64,000 nucleotides of DNA. Source: Anniella stebbinsi. Lineage: Eukaryota > Chordata > Lepidosauria > Squamata > Anniellidae. The stretch is taken from contig JARDYH010000003.1 in the NCBI GenBank assembly GCA_029215795.1, forward strand, positions 31,063,001-31,127,000, written 5' to 3'. Position numbers and translations under genes: made by a program. The notes under the pieces were generated by a model, which was given only the letters and a program-made list of their open reading frames with translations, was not told the origin of the DNA and did not search any database. Below are positions 20,296 through 31,914 of this stretch, piece by piece (the first letter of the stretch is position 1; every line of letters starts with the position of its first letter).

Positions 20296-22770
20296 TTAGC
20301 TGTCCCTCTGGAATTTCACTGCTCTACTTCCAGTCTTCCCTCTCTTCAATGGCCCACCCATTTTCTAGAACCAATTTACACCACCAAATTGGTGGTGGTG
20401 TGAATTATGTACGGAATGGATCCATGCAGCAGTTGGCATAGGTTGAAAGGGTTTTCTGTTCACTTCAACAAGAAGGCAGTTAACAACTCAGTCCACATTA
20501 ATCTGGCCACCAGAGCTGCTGAAAGTGAGTTGAGGGTTGTCCTGGTACATGTGGGTGAAACTGTACTGCCACCAAAGCAATAACACAGCTGTTTGGGCAT
20601 GCAGCAAATCCTGCATGGATCACCCTAAGCCAAACCATGCAGCTCCCATTGCAACCATTTCAGATTCAGTGTGGTTCCATGGCAGAGCTGGAGGGCAGGG
20701 AAGAGATTTTGGTAGGGAGGCCAAATTCAAACCCTCCCTTCTTGGATACACTCAACATCAATATTAAAACAAAACATCCTTATTTTTAGTACTTCTAAAG
20801 ATTTGTCTGCATTCAGCATGTTAGATGAGTCATTTCTCCCAATTGAGAATTCAGGGCTGACTTATCAGGTATTCCCCAGATATGAAGTTGTTGAATATGA
20901 ATCTGGTATAAATGTCAGAAGATGATTTCATCCCATTTTAGATGTTCGTATGAACTGTGGTAACATCAGTTGAACTTTCTATTTTGGGAATAGTTACCAC
21001 AATCCTAACACTTTAGCCATAGGCTGGTCACTTTTCAACCACAGTACCTTCATACTCCCATTTCTACATGGCCATGCAGCATCATTCACATTTTTGGCAA
21101 TTGTGAGCATACCAGTAGGAACAAGAACATGGAACATGCCAACCATGCTATGTTCACAGGGTGTGGGGTAACGTGCAAAGCAACTTGAGAAATTGTGAAG
21201 GAATGATTTTTTTTTTTTACCATCGCTTTTTATTAATACTGAATGAAAACAGTTGGGAAGAAAACAAGGTAGCAGAATAAGAAAGTAGGCAATTATCAAT
21301 TAATATTACAGAGCAATGGGACTCTGATTAATTCAAAATTGCAAAAGTAGGAGAGCAGCAGGATAGCAGATAGGTCAGGTCTCACATCGAAAGGAACAAT
21401 GCAGTTGTACTTTTTATCCAGTTTTACAATAATGCTACTGAAAAATGGAACTAACTAGATCTCAGTGTGGTTTCTGGAGTGTGAAGCCATGAGACTTTTT
21501 TGGGGGGGAAAAGTTCAATCTCATTCCCCTCTGCTTTCCCATAAGTACTGAACATTTGTCTGGCTTGAGTACTGGCACATATGATCGTCTGAGTATGCCA
21601 TCTCTCCATGCACACTCCATGGCAGGTGGGTGGGGATTGTTGCATATAAGGTTACTAAATGGGACTTGTTTGGTTTGGGGTGAATGAATGACATCACTGA
21701 GTGGTTGTTGCTATTCCTTGACCCAGGTATAGCAAAACTTGTTGAACTACTTTTGCCTCCATGGAACAGATTCATGACAATAGAGGTACAGCAGGTCTAA
21801 ATCTGATACACCAGTATGGACCCATGTACAGGTTGTCCATATGAATCATAAACAAGAGGAAACAAATAATAAAAAAGGACAAAAGAGGACAGTGATTTGC
21901 ATAGATGTAAATTCGGAAATAATAATAGTAATAGTAATTTAAATAGAAATTCAGTGCATCTCACCATACCATTGAAGACCAGGTGACCTGCACGGCTGCT
22001 TATTCAATCTGCTGTCCAGGTGCTAACTGTTGATAGGCAGCAGTTCTTATAATTCATTATCTTTAAACTGGAATTGGATAGGACAGCCTTTCAAATAGAA
22101 GAATGTGCTCTGTCAAAGAGGACACCTGACCACTCTACCCATGACATAACTGACCAATGCTCACCCACTAAGTCAGATTCACCCACCTGAGCCTAACAAG
22201 GAGGCTTTTGTCCACAGATCACCAGGTCCTACAAAGTTATTTTGGATATCTAGAGTAGATACCTAACAACAAGGACAACAACAAAACAGCACAATCTGGT
22301 AGGCCTGGAAGTAATTGCAAATGAGAAAATTTTGCCAACTTCTACTTTTAAGCAAAAACATTAAAGTACTAGTAGGCAGCTTTATGCTAACGGTGTATTT
22401 TAGTGTGAAAAAAGCAACCATAATTGCTTAAGGACACTTTTATTTTACTTAAGTCTGCTCATTTTCTCTTTGAAATCTGTTCCTTTGTTTATTTATTGTG
22501 CAGTCTTACCAGCTTCTGCCACAATAAAGATCCCTGGATCTTTATCAGTTGAATAAGATTTAGCCTCCTCCTTTGGGAAGGGGGGGGGAAATATAATTTT
22601 CATGCATGAGCACATTTTTACAGTGATGCCAAGAAATCCTCTTAGTCTGTAACACATCTATTGTGAATGTAGTGCCCTAGAGAAAAAGGAAGACAACTGT
22701 TTTCAAGTGGAATATATAGACTGAGCAATGCGAGCCTTTCATTTGGTTTACATGCAGGAAATTTAAATGT
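20296..22770. other. no recognised gene; unassigned 2.5 kb
   Basis: There is a hairpin with arms 'aatttacaccaccaa' and 'ttggtggtggtgtgaatt' at 20366-20406. Near 21840-21900 lie 'ccatatgaatcat' and 'aaaaaggacaaaagaggac', which may be remnants of a TAGGGTGACC-type element but are too diverged to call. No protein-coding feature is supported. Confidence 0.35.
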
Positions 22771-22779
22771 GTTTGCTTG

Positions 22780-23060
22780 CTAACATTTATTTATGATCTA
22801 TATATTGAATAAATTTATATCCTGCCATATAGGGAGAATTCTGACATGGCAGCTTACAATAAATGGCAGCAAACAACAAGAAGCCCTGATATCAAAACAA
22901 TAAAAAGCAGCAAGAACTAAAACTTAAATCAGTAAGAGATTCAGTACAAAAAGAAACATTTCTAACTTCTGTTTAAAAGCAAGCAATGGAATTCCACACT
23001 TGAGGGACCACCACCACTGAAGAGCCCCTGTCCTTGGTACCCATTAGCCTGATATCTCTC
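22780..23060 (-). mobile_element. old LINE 3' tail
   Basis: It has 'catttatttatgatc' and 'tttatatcctgcca', then A-rich text read on the minus strand as a 3' UTR. Its layout resembles the L2 tails at 7780 and 23335, but with a different subfamily sequence. No frame survives. Confidence 0.5.
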
Positions 23061-23334
23061 AATGGCAGTCTAGAGAGCAGGGCCTCCTAGGAGTAATATA
23101 AAAGCCAATATTGAGACTCTGTCAGGTTCCTACAGATGATGCAGTCCTTCTAATATCACCTGAAATCCCTCAACAGCCTAATTCTGTGCATGTTTACTTT
23201 GTGCAGTCCCATCAAATTCAAGCTGCCTTACTCCCAAGTAATTGTGCATAGGATTGTGGCTGAAAAGAGATTCAAGAGATTTTAAATATAGGAGAGAAAT
23301 ATAGTTTTCCCCCTCCATGTCTAGAAGTATCATT

Positions 23335-23480
23335 ATTTATTTATTTATTTATTTATTACATTTATATACCGCCCCATAGCCGAAGCTCTCTGGGCTGTTT
23401 ACAAAAATTAAAAGACTGAACATTAAAAAGTCAATATACAAAATTTAAAACCATAAAACATAAAACATTTAGATATCCAG
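23335..23480 (-). mobile_element. L2-like LINE 3' end fragment
   Basis: A (TTTA)n array (23335-23360) is followed by 'ataccgccccatagccgaag' and 'ctctctgggc', the reverse complement of the L2 3' terminus seen at 7780-7850. Only about 145 bp is retained. Confidence 0.8.
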
Positions 23481-24409
23481 AACCTTGGATACAAGAGAGA
23501 TTTATTGGTAACGGGCTTTACTTACATGGCACATGTAGCAAAACCCTATACATTGGGAGGTCATGTGTTCTTTAAAGAGGAGAGTCTTCTATTTGATGAT
23601 CTGTCAGAGAACAGTCCTATGTTTGAAGGCATCCTTCACTTGACGGGCCACCCAGTCCACTGTAAAGATAAAGAACTATTGGAAGGATGAACAGGAGCTT
23701 TGAAGTTGCCCATCCCCATCCAGGACATGGAAAGCAGACTGAAAGCTCACCTCAACACAGGCTTTCCCATCAGAGCGAGTTGCATTGCTTTTCTATTTTA
23801 AAAATAGGTCATTTTAAAAAAGGTCATTTTAAAAAACAAATGTCCACCTAGAAAAATAAATTAGCATATGCCCATCTGTATCCTCTTTTGTCCTCTCTTC
23901 TGGAGAGGACAAGCTCCCCGTTCCGCCCCCCTCGCAGCTGGTGTGGGAAGAACTGCACCAGCTGCCCCTATGAGCTCGTAAACATGAACTCAGGCAGGAG
24001 GGAAAGGAAGTGTGCAGCTGGGCTGGGAGGGGAGGGGAGGAGATTGGGGAAGTGGGGATAGGAGCAATCCCTAGCCCCCAGCCCTTCCCCCTTTTCAATC
24101 CCTCAACTAGATGGGTGGGTTTGGAGGTTTATGTGTAACCAGCGCAGATCTAATAGGATTGTGCCCTAATGTTTTTTTTTCTTTATTCCTGTCCTCTTGC
24201 AAAAGACCCTCTAGTTATTCCTAGAGACAGATTAGTCTATTGGCTGCTTTTTTGTATTTCTCAAGGGGGCTCTCCAGCATGCGCTTGTCTGTGTAGCCTG
24301 AAATCTTTTGTATAGGTCTAAGTGTTTTGATGTAATTAGCCTGTTAGGGATCCTTCCATCTACTTGTCACAATGGCTACGAAACATGATGGCTATATATC
24401 ACCTCCAGT
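23481..24409. other. no recognised gene
   Basis: Unassigned. The G/A-rich segment at 24020-24060 and a T run at 24173 are the only obvious features. No reading frame has recognisable motifs. Confidence 0.35.
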
Positions 24410-25617
24410 TAGGCTGACCAGATAAAATCCAGGTCAGGGCTCATGTAACTTTAACAGTTGTAGAGAAAAGTAGGGGTGTGCACGTCAAAAAATATCGTTG
24501 TTTATAATTATCGTCAGTTCGGACCAAAAAAAAATATCGTCTTCATTCATATCGTAGATGAACCATATCATCTTCATGATAATTATCGTGAAAAAATGAT
24601 ATTTTTTGCAACCCTATTTTTAAAGAAAAATGCCTATAACATCTGTATTTTCAAAGTTAGAGGCTTGAAACTTGGTCACAGTGCTTATGGGGTATGCCTA
24701 AGTATGTGTATGAAATTTGAGATCGATCCCTCCAACCCTTGATTTTATATGGATTTTTTTAAAAGATCGTTTCTTTTCTGACAGGTCTGAATGAATGCAC
24801 GTGGCGAGCTGTCATTCTGATCTGTCAGAACTGAAATGATCTTTAATAAATTCATATAAAATCAAGGGTTGGAGGGATAGATCTCAAATTTGGCACATAT
24901 GTGTAGCAACATGTGCTAGACATGTGTATGAAATTTGAGATTGATTCCTCCAACCCTCGATTTTATATGAATTTATTAAAGATCATTTCCGTTCTGACAG
25001 GGCAGAATGACAGCTCGCCACGTGCGTTCATTCAGACCTGTCAGAACAGAAATGATCTTTAAAAAATTATATGAAATCGAGGGTTGGAGGGATCGATTTC
25101 AAATTTCATACACATACTTAGGCATACCCCATAAGCACTGTGACCAAGTTTCAAGCCTCTAACTTTTAAAATACAGAAGTTATAGGTATATGTATATGGC
25201 AGTCCGATAAAACAATAGAATTGCCTGAAAATTATCATCTCCAATGATTATCGTAAGTTTTTCTATCGTATCGTCATCATTAAACACATGCACGATAACG
25301 ACCCTATCGTATCGTTATCATACATTTTAACGATACGATACACATCCCTAGAGAAAAGGGAATTTCAGCCAGTGTCGTTTGTATGCAATTAGTTCCTGGT
25401 GAAATTCCCTCTTCATCCCAACAGTTAAAGGTGCATGTACTATACTAGAGTGACCATATACAAAAGAAGGCAGGGCCTCTGCAACTTTAACAGTTGTGAT
25501 GAAGAGGGAATTTCACCAGGAACTAATTGCATACAAATGACACTGGCTGAAATTCCCTTTTCTCTACAACTGTTAAAGTTACATGAGCCCTGACCTGGAT
25601 TTTATCTGGTCACCCTA
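24410..25617 (+). mobile_element. TAGGGTGACC-type MITE hosting the AT-rich TAGGGRTGTG element
   Basis: The left end is TAGGCTGACCAGATAAAATC and the right end GATTTTATCTGGTCACCCTA. The flanks cctccagt and catccagt agree in 7 of 8 bases. Removing the nested element and one copy of its 8-bp duplication leaves ~320 bp, almost superimposable on 43677-43996. No coding content. Confidence 0.85.
24471..25350 (+). mobile_element. AT-rich hairpin-chain element (880 bp), perfect 8-bp TSD
   Basis: The left end is TAGGGGTGTGCACG and the right end TACACATCCCTA. The exact target duplication gagaaaag lies at 24463-24470 and 25351-25358. The subterminal regions are dense in 'cgatacgata' and 'atatcgt' motifs, likely transposase-binding repeats (inference). 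The interior is a large palindrome in which a unit with 'tttgagatcgatccctccaa' occurs four times in alternating orientation (about 24713+, 24870-, 24945+, 25085-). No transposase. It shares termini but no interior sequence with the GC-rich family. Confidence 0.9.
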
Positions 25618-25618
25618 C

Positions 25619-25790
25619 ATCCAGTATCAGAGGCAATATGCCTCTGTGTTCCAGTTGCTGGGGAACATGTGCCAAAAGGGTGTTATTGACTCAAGTCCTG
25701 CTCGTGGGATTTCCAAGACCATCTGGTTGGCCACTATGCTGGTCTGATCCAGCACAGGTCTTCTTAACTCTAATATTGAAACAAACTGCA
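25619..25790 (+). mobile_element. CR1-like LINE 3' fragment
   Basis: It contains 'cagaggcaatatgcctctg', 'ccagttgctgggga', 'tcctgctcgtggga', 'ctggttggccactatg' and 'ggtctgatccagcacagg', in the order seen in the 3' region of the CR1-like copy at 57435-57880 (opposite strand). It is non-coding. Confidence 0.65.
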
Positions 25791-25887
25791 GACAGAACTT
25801 AACACTACCCTGCCCCCTTTTCTCAAACATCCACACAGCAACCCAACAAACACTTCCTTTTTAATGTTTGGACTGAGGAATCAAAGG

Positions 25888-27233
25888 CTAGATCTACACC
25901 GCTGCTTTATAGCACTATTGAAGTGCACTGATAATTGTTGGGGTACATTGCACATTCCATATGCTGTTTTTATAGTGTTATTTCTGCTTTTCATTTCATG
26001 CTATCCAAAATACCACACCTAGGCCAAATCTGACCCTTGAACTCCATTACACCCACTTTTCTTTTTTGGTTTGCGGTTTCTCCCTCCGTTTCCTTTGCGA
26101 GTCGAGTGCTGGGCACTTTCACGTCTGTGTGTTGTTGTGCTATTTCAGCTCATGTATCTTTTCACCTGGATCACTACTATGCCGGTGAAATCTCCCACCC
26201 CGCCCCCTACATTCTCCTTTCCTTTGCAGTTAATATTTATTAATTAATATTTTTTATTTCTGCACAAATGCAATAGTATGGCAGTCTGAAACTGTGCAAT
26301 TACAGTAAAATAACACATACTTTCCCCTACAATCATATTAAACAAACTCCGGGGAGAGAAGGAAGGGAGGCCATTTGTAGGAAGCAGGAGGGAGCACAAG
26401 GTTTGAGACTGTTGCTGCTGCTTGGCTTGGGAAAGGTTTACAGGGGAGGAGGAGTGAACATGCACTGCAGGTTGGGTACTGGGTGCACCGGTGCCTTGCT
26501 CCATTTATTTTTTAAAAAACAAGACTTTAACTGCAAACCTTCGCAGTTCTAGGGAGGTGTGGGGTGAACTGCCACCCCCTCTGTCCTGGTGCACCTGCGC
26601 TTTGCTGGAGTTTCTTTTGAGGTTTTTCCCCCATTTCTTTTAAGGCAAAAAGTTACCCCTGGTCATACCTATTCAGGAGTAAGAACATAGAGTTGTATGG
26701 GACCTCTCTCCCTCCCCCGTCTCGGTTGATCAGTTGAGTGGAGAACCACCCACCCTCCTCTTTTGTCAGGGAGACTGCCTTTTGACACCCATGCTTCAAC
26801 AAAAATGGGATGGTCCAATAGAGCACAAGGATAGCAATACACGGGAGGGAGGAGTGCCTTTATTGCGCACGGAGGGAAAGAAAAACAGAATTTCCCCACT
26901 CCAAAATAAAATGACAAACTGAGGGGAAGAGTCGAAATAAGTGCAGGACAGGGGCAACGTCATGTGAGTACTGCGCTGCAAAACCACACACCACGCATGA
27001 TGAGTGTGCAATAAATAATTGGTGTGTGTTGGTTTATTGACCGTAAATAAACAATTCAATTCAATTCAATTCAAAATCACTGGTGTTATGGAGCTCCTTG
27101 TATCAAATCATTACGAATGTGGAATAAAAAGCAGGAAATAGCACTATGGAAGTGGTTTATGGAATGCGTCCTGTGCCCCAACAGTTATCAGTGCACTTCA
27201 ATACTACCATAAAGCAGTAATGTAGATCTAGCC
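25888..27233 (+). mobile_element. TIR element, 'ggctagatctacac' family (~1.35 kb)
   Basis: The inverted ends ggctagatctacac and gtagatctagcc are followed inward by inverted subterminal sequence ('ctttatagcactattgaagt' against 'acttcaatactaccataaag'). Paired copies of 'tgataattgttgggg' lie on the two sides. The interior has an imperfect (CAATT)n run at 27050-27072 and otherwise unassigned sequence. No transposase frame, and no clean target duplication. Confidence 0.7.
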
Positions 27234-28540
27234 CAAATGTCACTGTGTATCCTATGAGGTATAAATGTGCAAGAGGGGTATAGTGCTAACATGATGGGAT
27301 TGCAATGATTTGAAGTAAGGTGTCAATCTGGTCTTAGTTCTGTGCAGCTAAGAAATCATACCACACGATGAACATGGATTTGTCCTAATAAAGATAATAG
27401 CATTCTGTCTCACTGGAATAAAGGGATGGTGAAAACTGTCACCATGAATTAGGTAACTGGGAGATTTGGGCAACTGATCTTGAGATCATGATAGTTCTCT
27501 GGTACTTCCCTTGACTGTATGCTGGGATGTTGATTTCGGCTTTCTTGTCCACCTCTTCACCTTCTGTGCATCTGAACAGGAAGTGAAGGAGCCCAGCAAA
27601 ACAGGAGGGTCATAAATAAAAAAGACTTACAAGTGTCCTCCTATATAATGAAGCCTTCCCAAAAGATCAAATCTCTGTAGGTAACCATAGAGATAAGTGG
27701 CAGATGGGACCTGGGTCCACCAACCCCTGCAATCAAAGGAAAGCAATAACAGGAGATAAGTCTGTTTGATCCTTGTTCACAGCTCTGATGGAAGCAGAAG
27801 AATCCAGGCTCTATCACAACACGTCTCTTTTGTTACATTTCATCTTGTTTCTTAAAATAAATTGTGACAGCAGATTGGGCCTGGATCAATGTTTAAACTT
27901 TCCAAATGCTTTTGGACTGGGCTGTTGCATGCATATAAGCCTCCCAGTTTTCTTGCCAATTTTAGTCATTTTTTTGCATGCTGTTCCACATCCTCTCAAT
28001 GAACACAATGCATCATTTCCCTCTGCATCTTTGACATCTTCTCTCACAACAACAATTTATTTTGGCAGACTTATCCAAGAAAACACGCCATGTAGATTAT
28101 TATTTTTAATGCTACATTTTATTTTAAAATGTTTAACAGAAGTTGAGGATATAATTGCTATAGGAGAAAAATGCCACCAGTTCCTGAACAAACCAAGTCC
28201 AACAGATTTCTTTGACATATGGTATCTAGGAGGGGTTATTTTTTGTTAAGTTTAAGGCAGCAATCCTAAACACATTAATAAGTATTATTGCCAATTATTT
28301 GTTTATATTTGCATTTTATGACGTTGTGATTTTATTATGTAAGCCACCCTGGAAACATGGTTGAAGGATGGTATATACATTTTAAAAGTAAATACATATC
28401 TCTTCTTCTAATTTGCTGATAGTGAGCCAAGAGGTCATGATCCAATTTCAATCTAAATGCAGGTCTTATTTACTTATTTGGGAAGTATAAATGGGGAGCC
28501 TGCAAGGCATTATGAGGGAAGAGAGGGATGCTTAACTTCA
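27234..28540. other. no recognised gene
   Basis: Unassigned, except for a LINE-like 3' tail phrase at about 28325-28400 ('gtaagccaccctgg'). A 158-codon open frame at 27773-28249 has no motif, signal or family resemblance that I can name, and its composition is like the surrounding non-coding DNA. Confidence 0.4.
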
Positions 28541-28975
28541 AGGAAGCAGCTGAAACATTTGAACAGTGCCTGGGTTTGATAATGGGCTGGATGAGAGTAA
28601 ATGAGTGGAGTTTGAAGACAGACGAGGTTGTTGGTCAGTAGAAAGCCTGATTTAGGAACTGGAATTCAATCTGTTCTGAAAGGCGTTGTGCCCCCTCTAA
28701 AGGTCAGTAGCTTAGGAGTGCTCCTTGATCCTACACTGTCACTGAATCTTCAGATGGTGGCCTTGGCATGAAGTTTGTTTGCACAGTTTACACTTGTTGT
28801 GCCAGGCTGCAACCTTTCCTGAATTAGACTGATTTGGCAACAATTCTCCATCACGTTTACTCCATTGCGATGTGCACTCCATGGGGCTGCCCTGGAGGAG
28901 TGTCTGGAAGCTTCAGGTGGTACAAAATGTAGTAGCTATTGGGACTACATTATCCCTGTCCTGAATAGGGATGTT
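28540..28975 (+). mobile_element. old L2-like LINE RT fragment
   Basis: Decayed L2 protein similarity can be traced in mixed frames: 'GLDES' near 28585 (compare GWMRxNKLKLN), a VxSLGVLLDPxLSL-like stretch at about 28710-28745, and 'WKLQVVQN' at about 28907-28930. Stops and frameshifts are frequent. The homology resumes at about 29985-30078 ('HWLP', 'FKV', 'LTFKAL'), so the copy appears split by ~1 kb of other sequence. Confidence 0.65.
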
Positions 28976-29984
28976 GGAGGAATCCAAGGAACATGAAGTT
29001 TAACGAGCCTTGAGCAGCTAACCCCCCTGGAGTCCGCCTGACTTACCCATGAGCTGGCCTGACTCCATCTGTATCAAGTCAGGCCAGCTTACATATTTTT
29101 GTGGGTTTCCCCCCTTAAAATCAGAACTAATGCAAATTGCAGCTGCCTGCAATTATGTCTTCAATTTGCACAAAATTAAGCTATTCCACTGCAATTTGCA
29201 CAGATTATGCAAAGTAAACTAAAATGTGTGCAAATGGCTATTTAAGTAAAAAAATGAAAAAGCTCCTGGATTTGGGGGAAAAGACAAATGCAAGATGAGC
29301 TGGAGCTCTGGGGAAACCTGGCGAACCCCAAAATTCTCTATGACAGCAACCTCTAGTCCTGTTTTGATTCTAAGCCCTCCCTCTGGGATGTGAGATAATA
29401 AAGAGGTCTACCATACAATCCACAAAGCCTTAGTCAGTAAATAGATATCTCTTCACACCTGAAGGGAACGTGGATACTAGGAGCTATCCTCTAAGCTTAA
29501 TTAGCCTAACAAAGCAAGGCAGTTGCCTATCCACTAAAAGGACAGTTTCCTGCAGTGCCCAACAGGCTTTTACTGAACCTCTCCTTCAGGGAGGGCCTTC
29601 AAGTTAAACCTCTGACAAGATGCTAAACTAACAGACAGCCTCTCACCTCCTCTCAACTCCACCCGCTTGACACTGCAGTGGACTCTTGGAACTGTCAATT
29701 CTGATGTTCCCTCTCCCTCTGACAAAGACTGAGTTCCCACATGTGGGGAGGATGATCTCTGAGCCTGGGCCTCTTGTCCGATAAGCTCCTGAGAAGATTC
29801 CTTCTTCATTCCTGGAGAGTCTTGAAGAATTTCCTCCCCCAATTCTTGTTGACTCTTCTTCTTCTTCTTCTTCTTCTTCTTCTTCTTCTTCTTCTTCTTC
29901 TTCTTCTTCCTCCTCCTCCTCCTCCTCCTCCTCCTCCTCCAAGTCCAATTCAGGATACACACCAGGGAGGTTGAGCCTCATCCT
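28976..29984. other. unassigned insert between L2 pieces, with polypyrimidine array
   Basis: This interrupts the old L2. It contains a hairpin with arms 'agctggcctgac' and 'gtcaggccagct' (29052-29092) and a long (CTT)n(CCT)n tract at about 29855-29940. The glutamate-, lysine- or leucine-rich frames there are artefacts of the triplet repeat. Confidence 0.5.
29855..29940. repeat. (CTT)n(CCT)n microsatellite
   Basis: About 17 CTT units pass directly into about 10 CCT units, an uninterrupted homopyrimidine tract of some 85 bases. Confidence 0.95.
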
Positions 29985-30079
29985 GACAAATCCTGAAAGA
30001 CCTGCACTGGTTGCCGATTGCTTTCTGGGCTCAATTCAAGGTGTGGGTCTTAACCTTTAAAGCCCTAATTGATTAGGAT

Positions 30080-31290
30080 CATTCCTTTTCTCTGGAATGA
30101 TGCTACTAAGTTTTGCCACAGGAGTGCAAGCTCAGGAAATAATGGATCTATTTGTATGAACAAAATATATATTACAAAATATGTAATGAAGTTACTGATT
30201 TTTTTTTAACCTCAAAAGCATAATTTGGGATGACTAGATAGGAATTGAAAGCTCTAAAAAAAACACTCACAACAACAATAAAAAATCTGTGCAGATGATA
30301 GCAAGGTTAAGATTAGTCACTGTTGTTGTCGTTATTGAACATCAGATAAAATTCAGAGTTTGGTAATCAATCAACCTGGCTTTGAAAATCTAGCATTTAT
30401 GCTGTATTTATCAGATAACTTTTTCAATTGGGTAGTGGTGGCATGTGCCTGTGTATGCAAACTTCCTTTAAGGCTGCTTTATACATCTATTTAATTCTTC
30501 TCAAGTTTCTTAATGAGCTAGGCCCACCTCTCATGCCAAGATTTATAATTGTTTTTTTTAATTAAGAAGTCATCAAACAGCACTTGACAGGCGATTTTCT
30601 GCCTCAGTACAAATGTTTTCTTGATTAAATTTAGGTACAGTCAACAACATCATGTAAATCAGAAAAGCTTTGTGCACTCCTTTCCATCACTCTGTAATAT
30701 GTATGACAGGTTTACTATCTGTCAATAATGGCTATTTAATGTATGGTACAAGGCATATTAACAATGAGCTGTGAGGTTTGCATGAGCTTAGCTTACGTCT
30801 GATCAAGCAAACGGAGATGATGTTGCATCCACTACATTAATTGCATTTCGGAGAGTTGCTAATTGGCACCCAAAAAAGTGGCATCCCACCTTTGTCTGTC
30901 AATGAGCCAGCCACAAGATCTTTAGGAAGCTTACCACAAATTCAAAGAGGAACACTGTCAACAGAGGTGCTCCTTGCTTTGAGGGGGGGGGGAGTCTAGG
31001 AAAATTGTTTTCTTTGCCCCCTACCACCAACACCCTGCCAGCCTCCTGCCCTCTTTTGTAACCTCACAATTGTGGTGGAGGTAACACCGCCTCTCCTCCT
31101 CCAAGCCTGTGTGTGCCCATTGGCAAAAGGAAGTGCCATAGAAGCTTGGCAGGTGACCCAGCAGGCCTTGTGATGCACCAGTTAACCCCTCCAAAGTTTC
31201 CCCCCTTAAATTTTGAGTAGCATCAATCTGAGCCAAGCAGACCCAGCCTTTTGTGGGGACATGGCCAATTAGACCATAGGAATAGTGAAG
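30080..31290. other. no recognised gene
   Basis: AT-rich, unassigned, with a few poly-T runs and a G run at 30981-30990. No coding sequence, structured RNA or repeat family is recognised. Confidence 0.4.
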
Positions 31291-31299
31291 TTAGTGGTA

Positions 31300-31323
31300 A
31301 TCCGGAGGGAGAGGCGGGTTATA

Positions 31324-31364
<41 letters not shown>

Positions 31365-31372
31365 TTAATATG
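31300..31372 (+). repeat. LINE-like tail with (AAT)n microsatellite
   Basis: 'gagaggcgggttataaa' followed by 14 or so AAT units resembles the L2 3' terminus at 33530-33591 ('gagaggtgggtaataaa'). Almost nothing upstream of the tail is preserved. Confidence 0.6.
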
Positions 31373-31691
31373 TGTCCATTCTAAACTGAGCTCTGGCTCT
31401 TTGCTAGCCAATGCAGGGCTATAAACAAGAGAGTAGTCAATTAAGCAGGCAAATGGTCAAGTGCAGGCAAATAGTCAAGCACAGTCAAGCCGTCAGACAC
31501 ATGGGGTTAGGACAATGCAGGAATGGTCAAAAGAGCAAGCAGAGCTTAAAGCACAATTAGGCAGTCAGATAGATTACACCATCCAGAAGCAGAGACAAGA
31601 AAGAATTCAAGGGTCAGTATGACAGAGCATCAATCACAGGACACGAGCCAGGAGGCAAGATACAAGGCACTAGCCAACACTGGCTAACACT
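31373..31691. other. unassigned flank
   Basis: Purine-rich text with repeated 'agtcaa' and 'ggcaaa' phrases and no gene. It is interrupted at 31691 by the TIR element, and its continuation is probably at 33891. Confidence 0.35.
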
Positions 31692-31914
31692 GGCTGGTTT
31701 CGGAGAACACATTAAGCAACGGAGGGGTGGGGGTGAGGAAACAATCGTCAGTTGTGTTGCTTATTGTGTTGTGTGGAGGGTAACATGCTGCTCACAAACT
31801 ACTGACGGTATGCTATTCCGCCCAAATAAGTAACTGAGAGAAACAACTGGCTTGCAAGTTATTTAGCTCAAAGCCAGTTGTTAAAGTGTTGTGTGGAGGG
31901 GTGAGTGTGTTGCC

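Noticed and set aside
27015..27075. BovB/RTE LINE tail suggested by (CAATT)n
   Set aside because: Only the short pentamer run is present, with no upstream RTE-type sequence that I could recognise.
29570..29981. Open frames rich in lysine, arginine, glutamate or leucine
   Set aside because: They are translations of the (CTT)n(CCT)n microsatellite and flanks. The low-complexity runs are not protein evidence.
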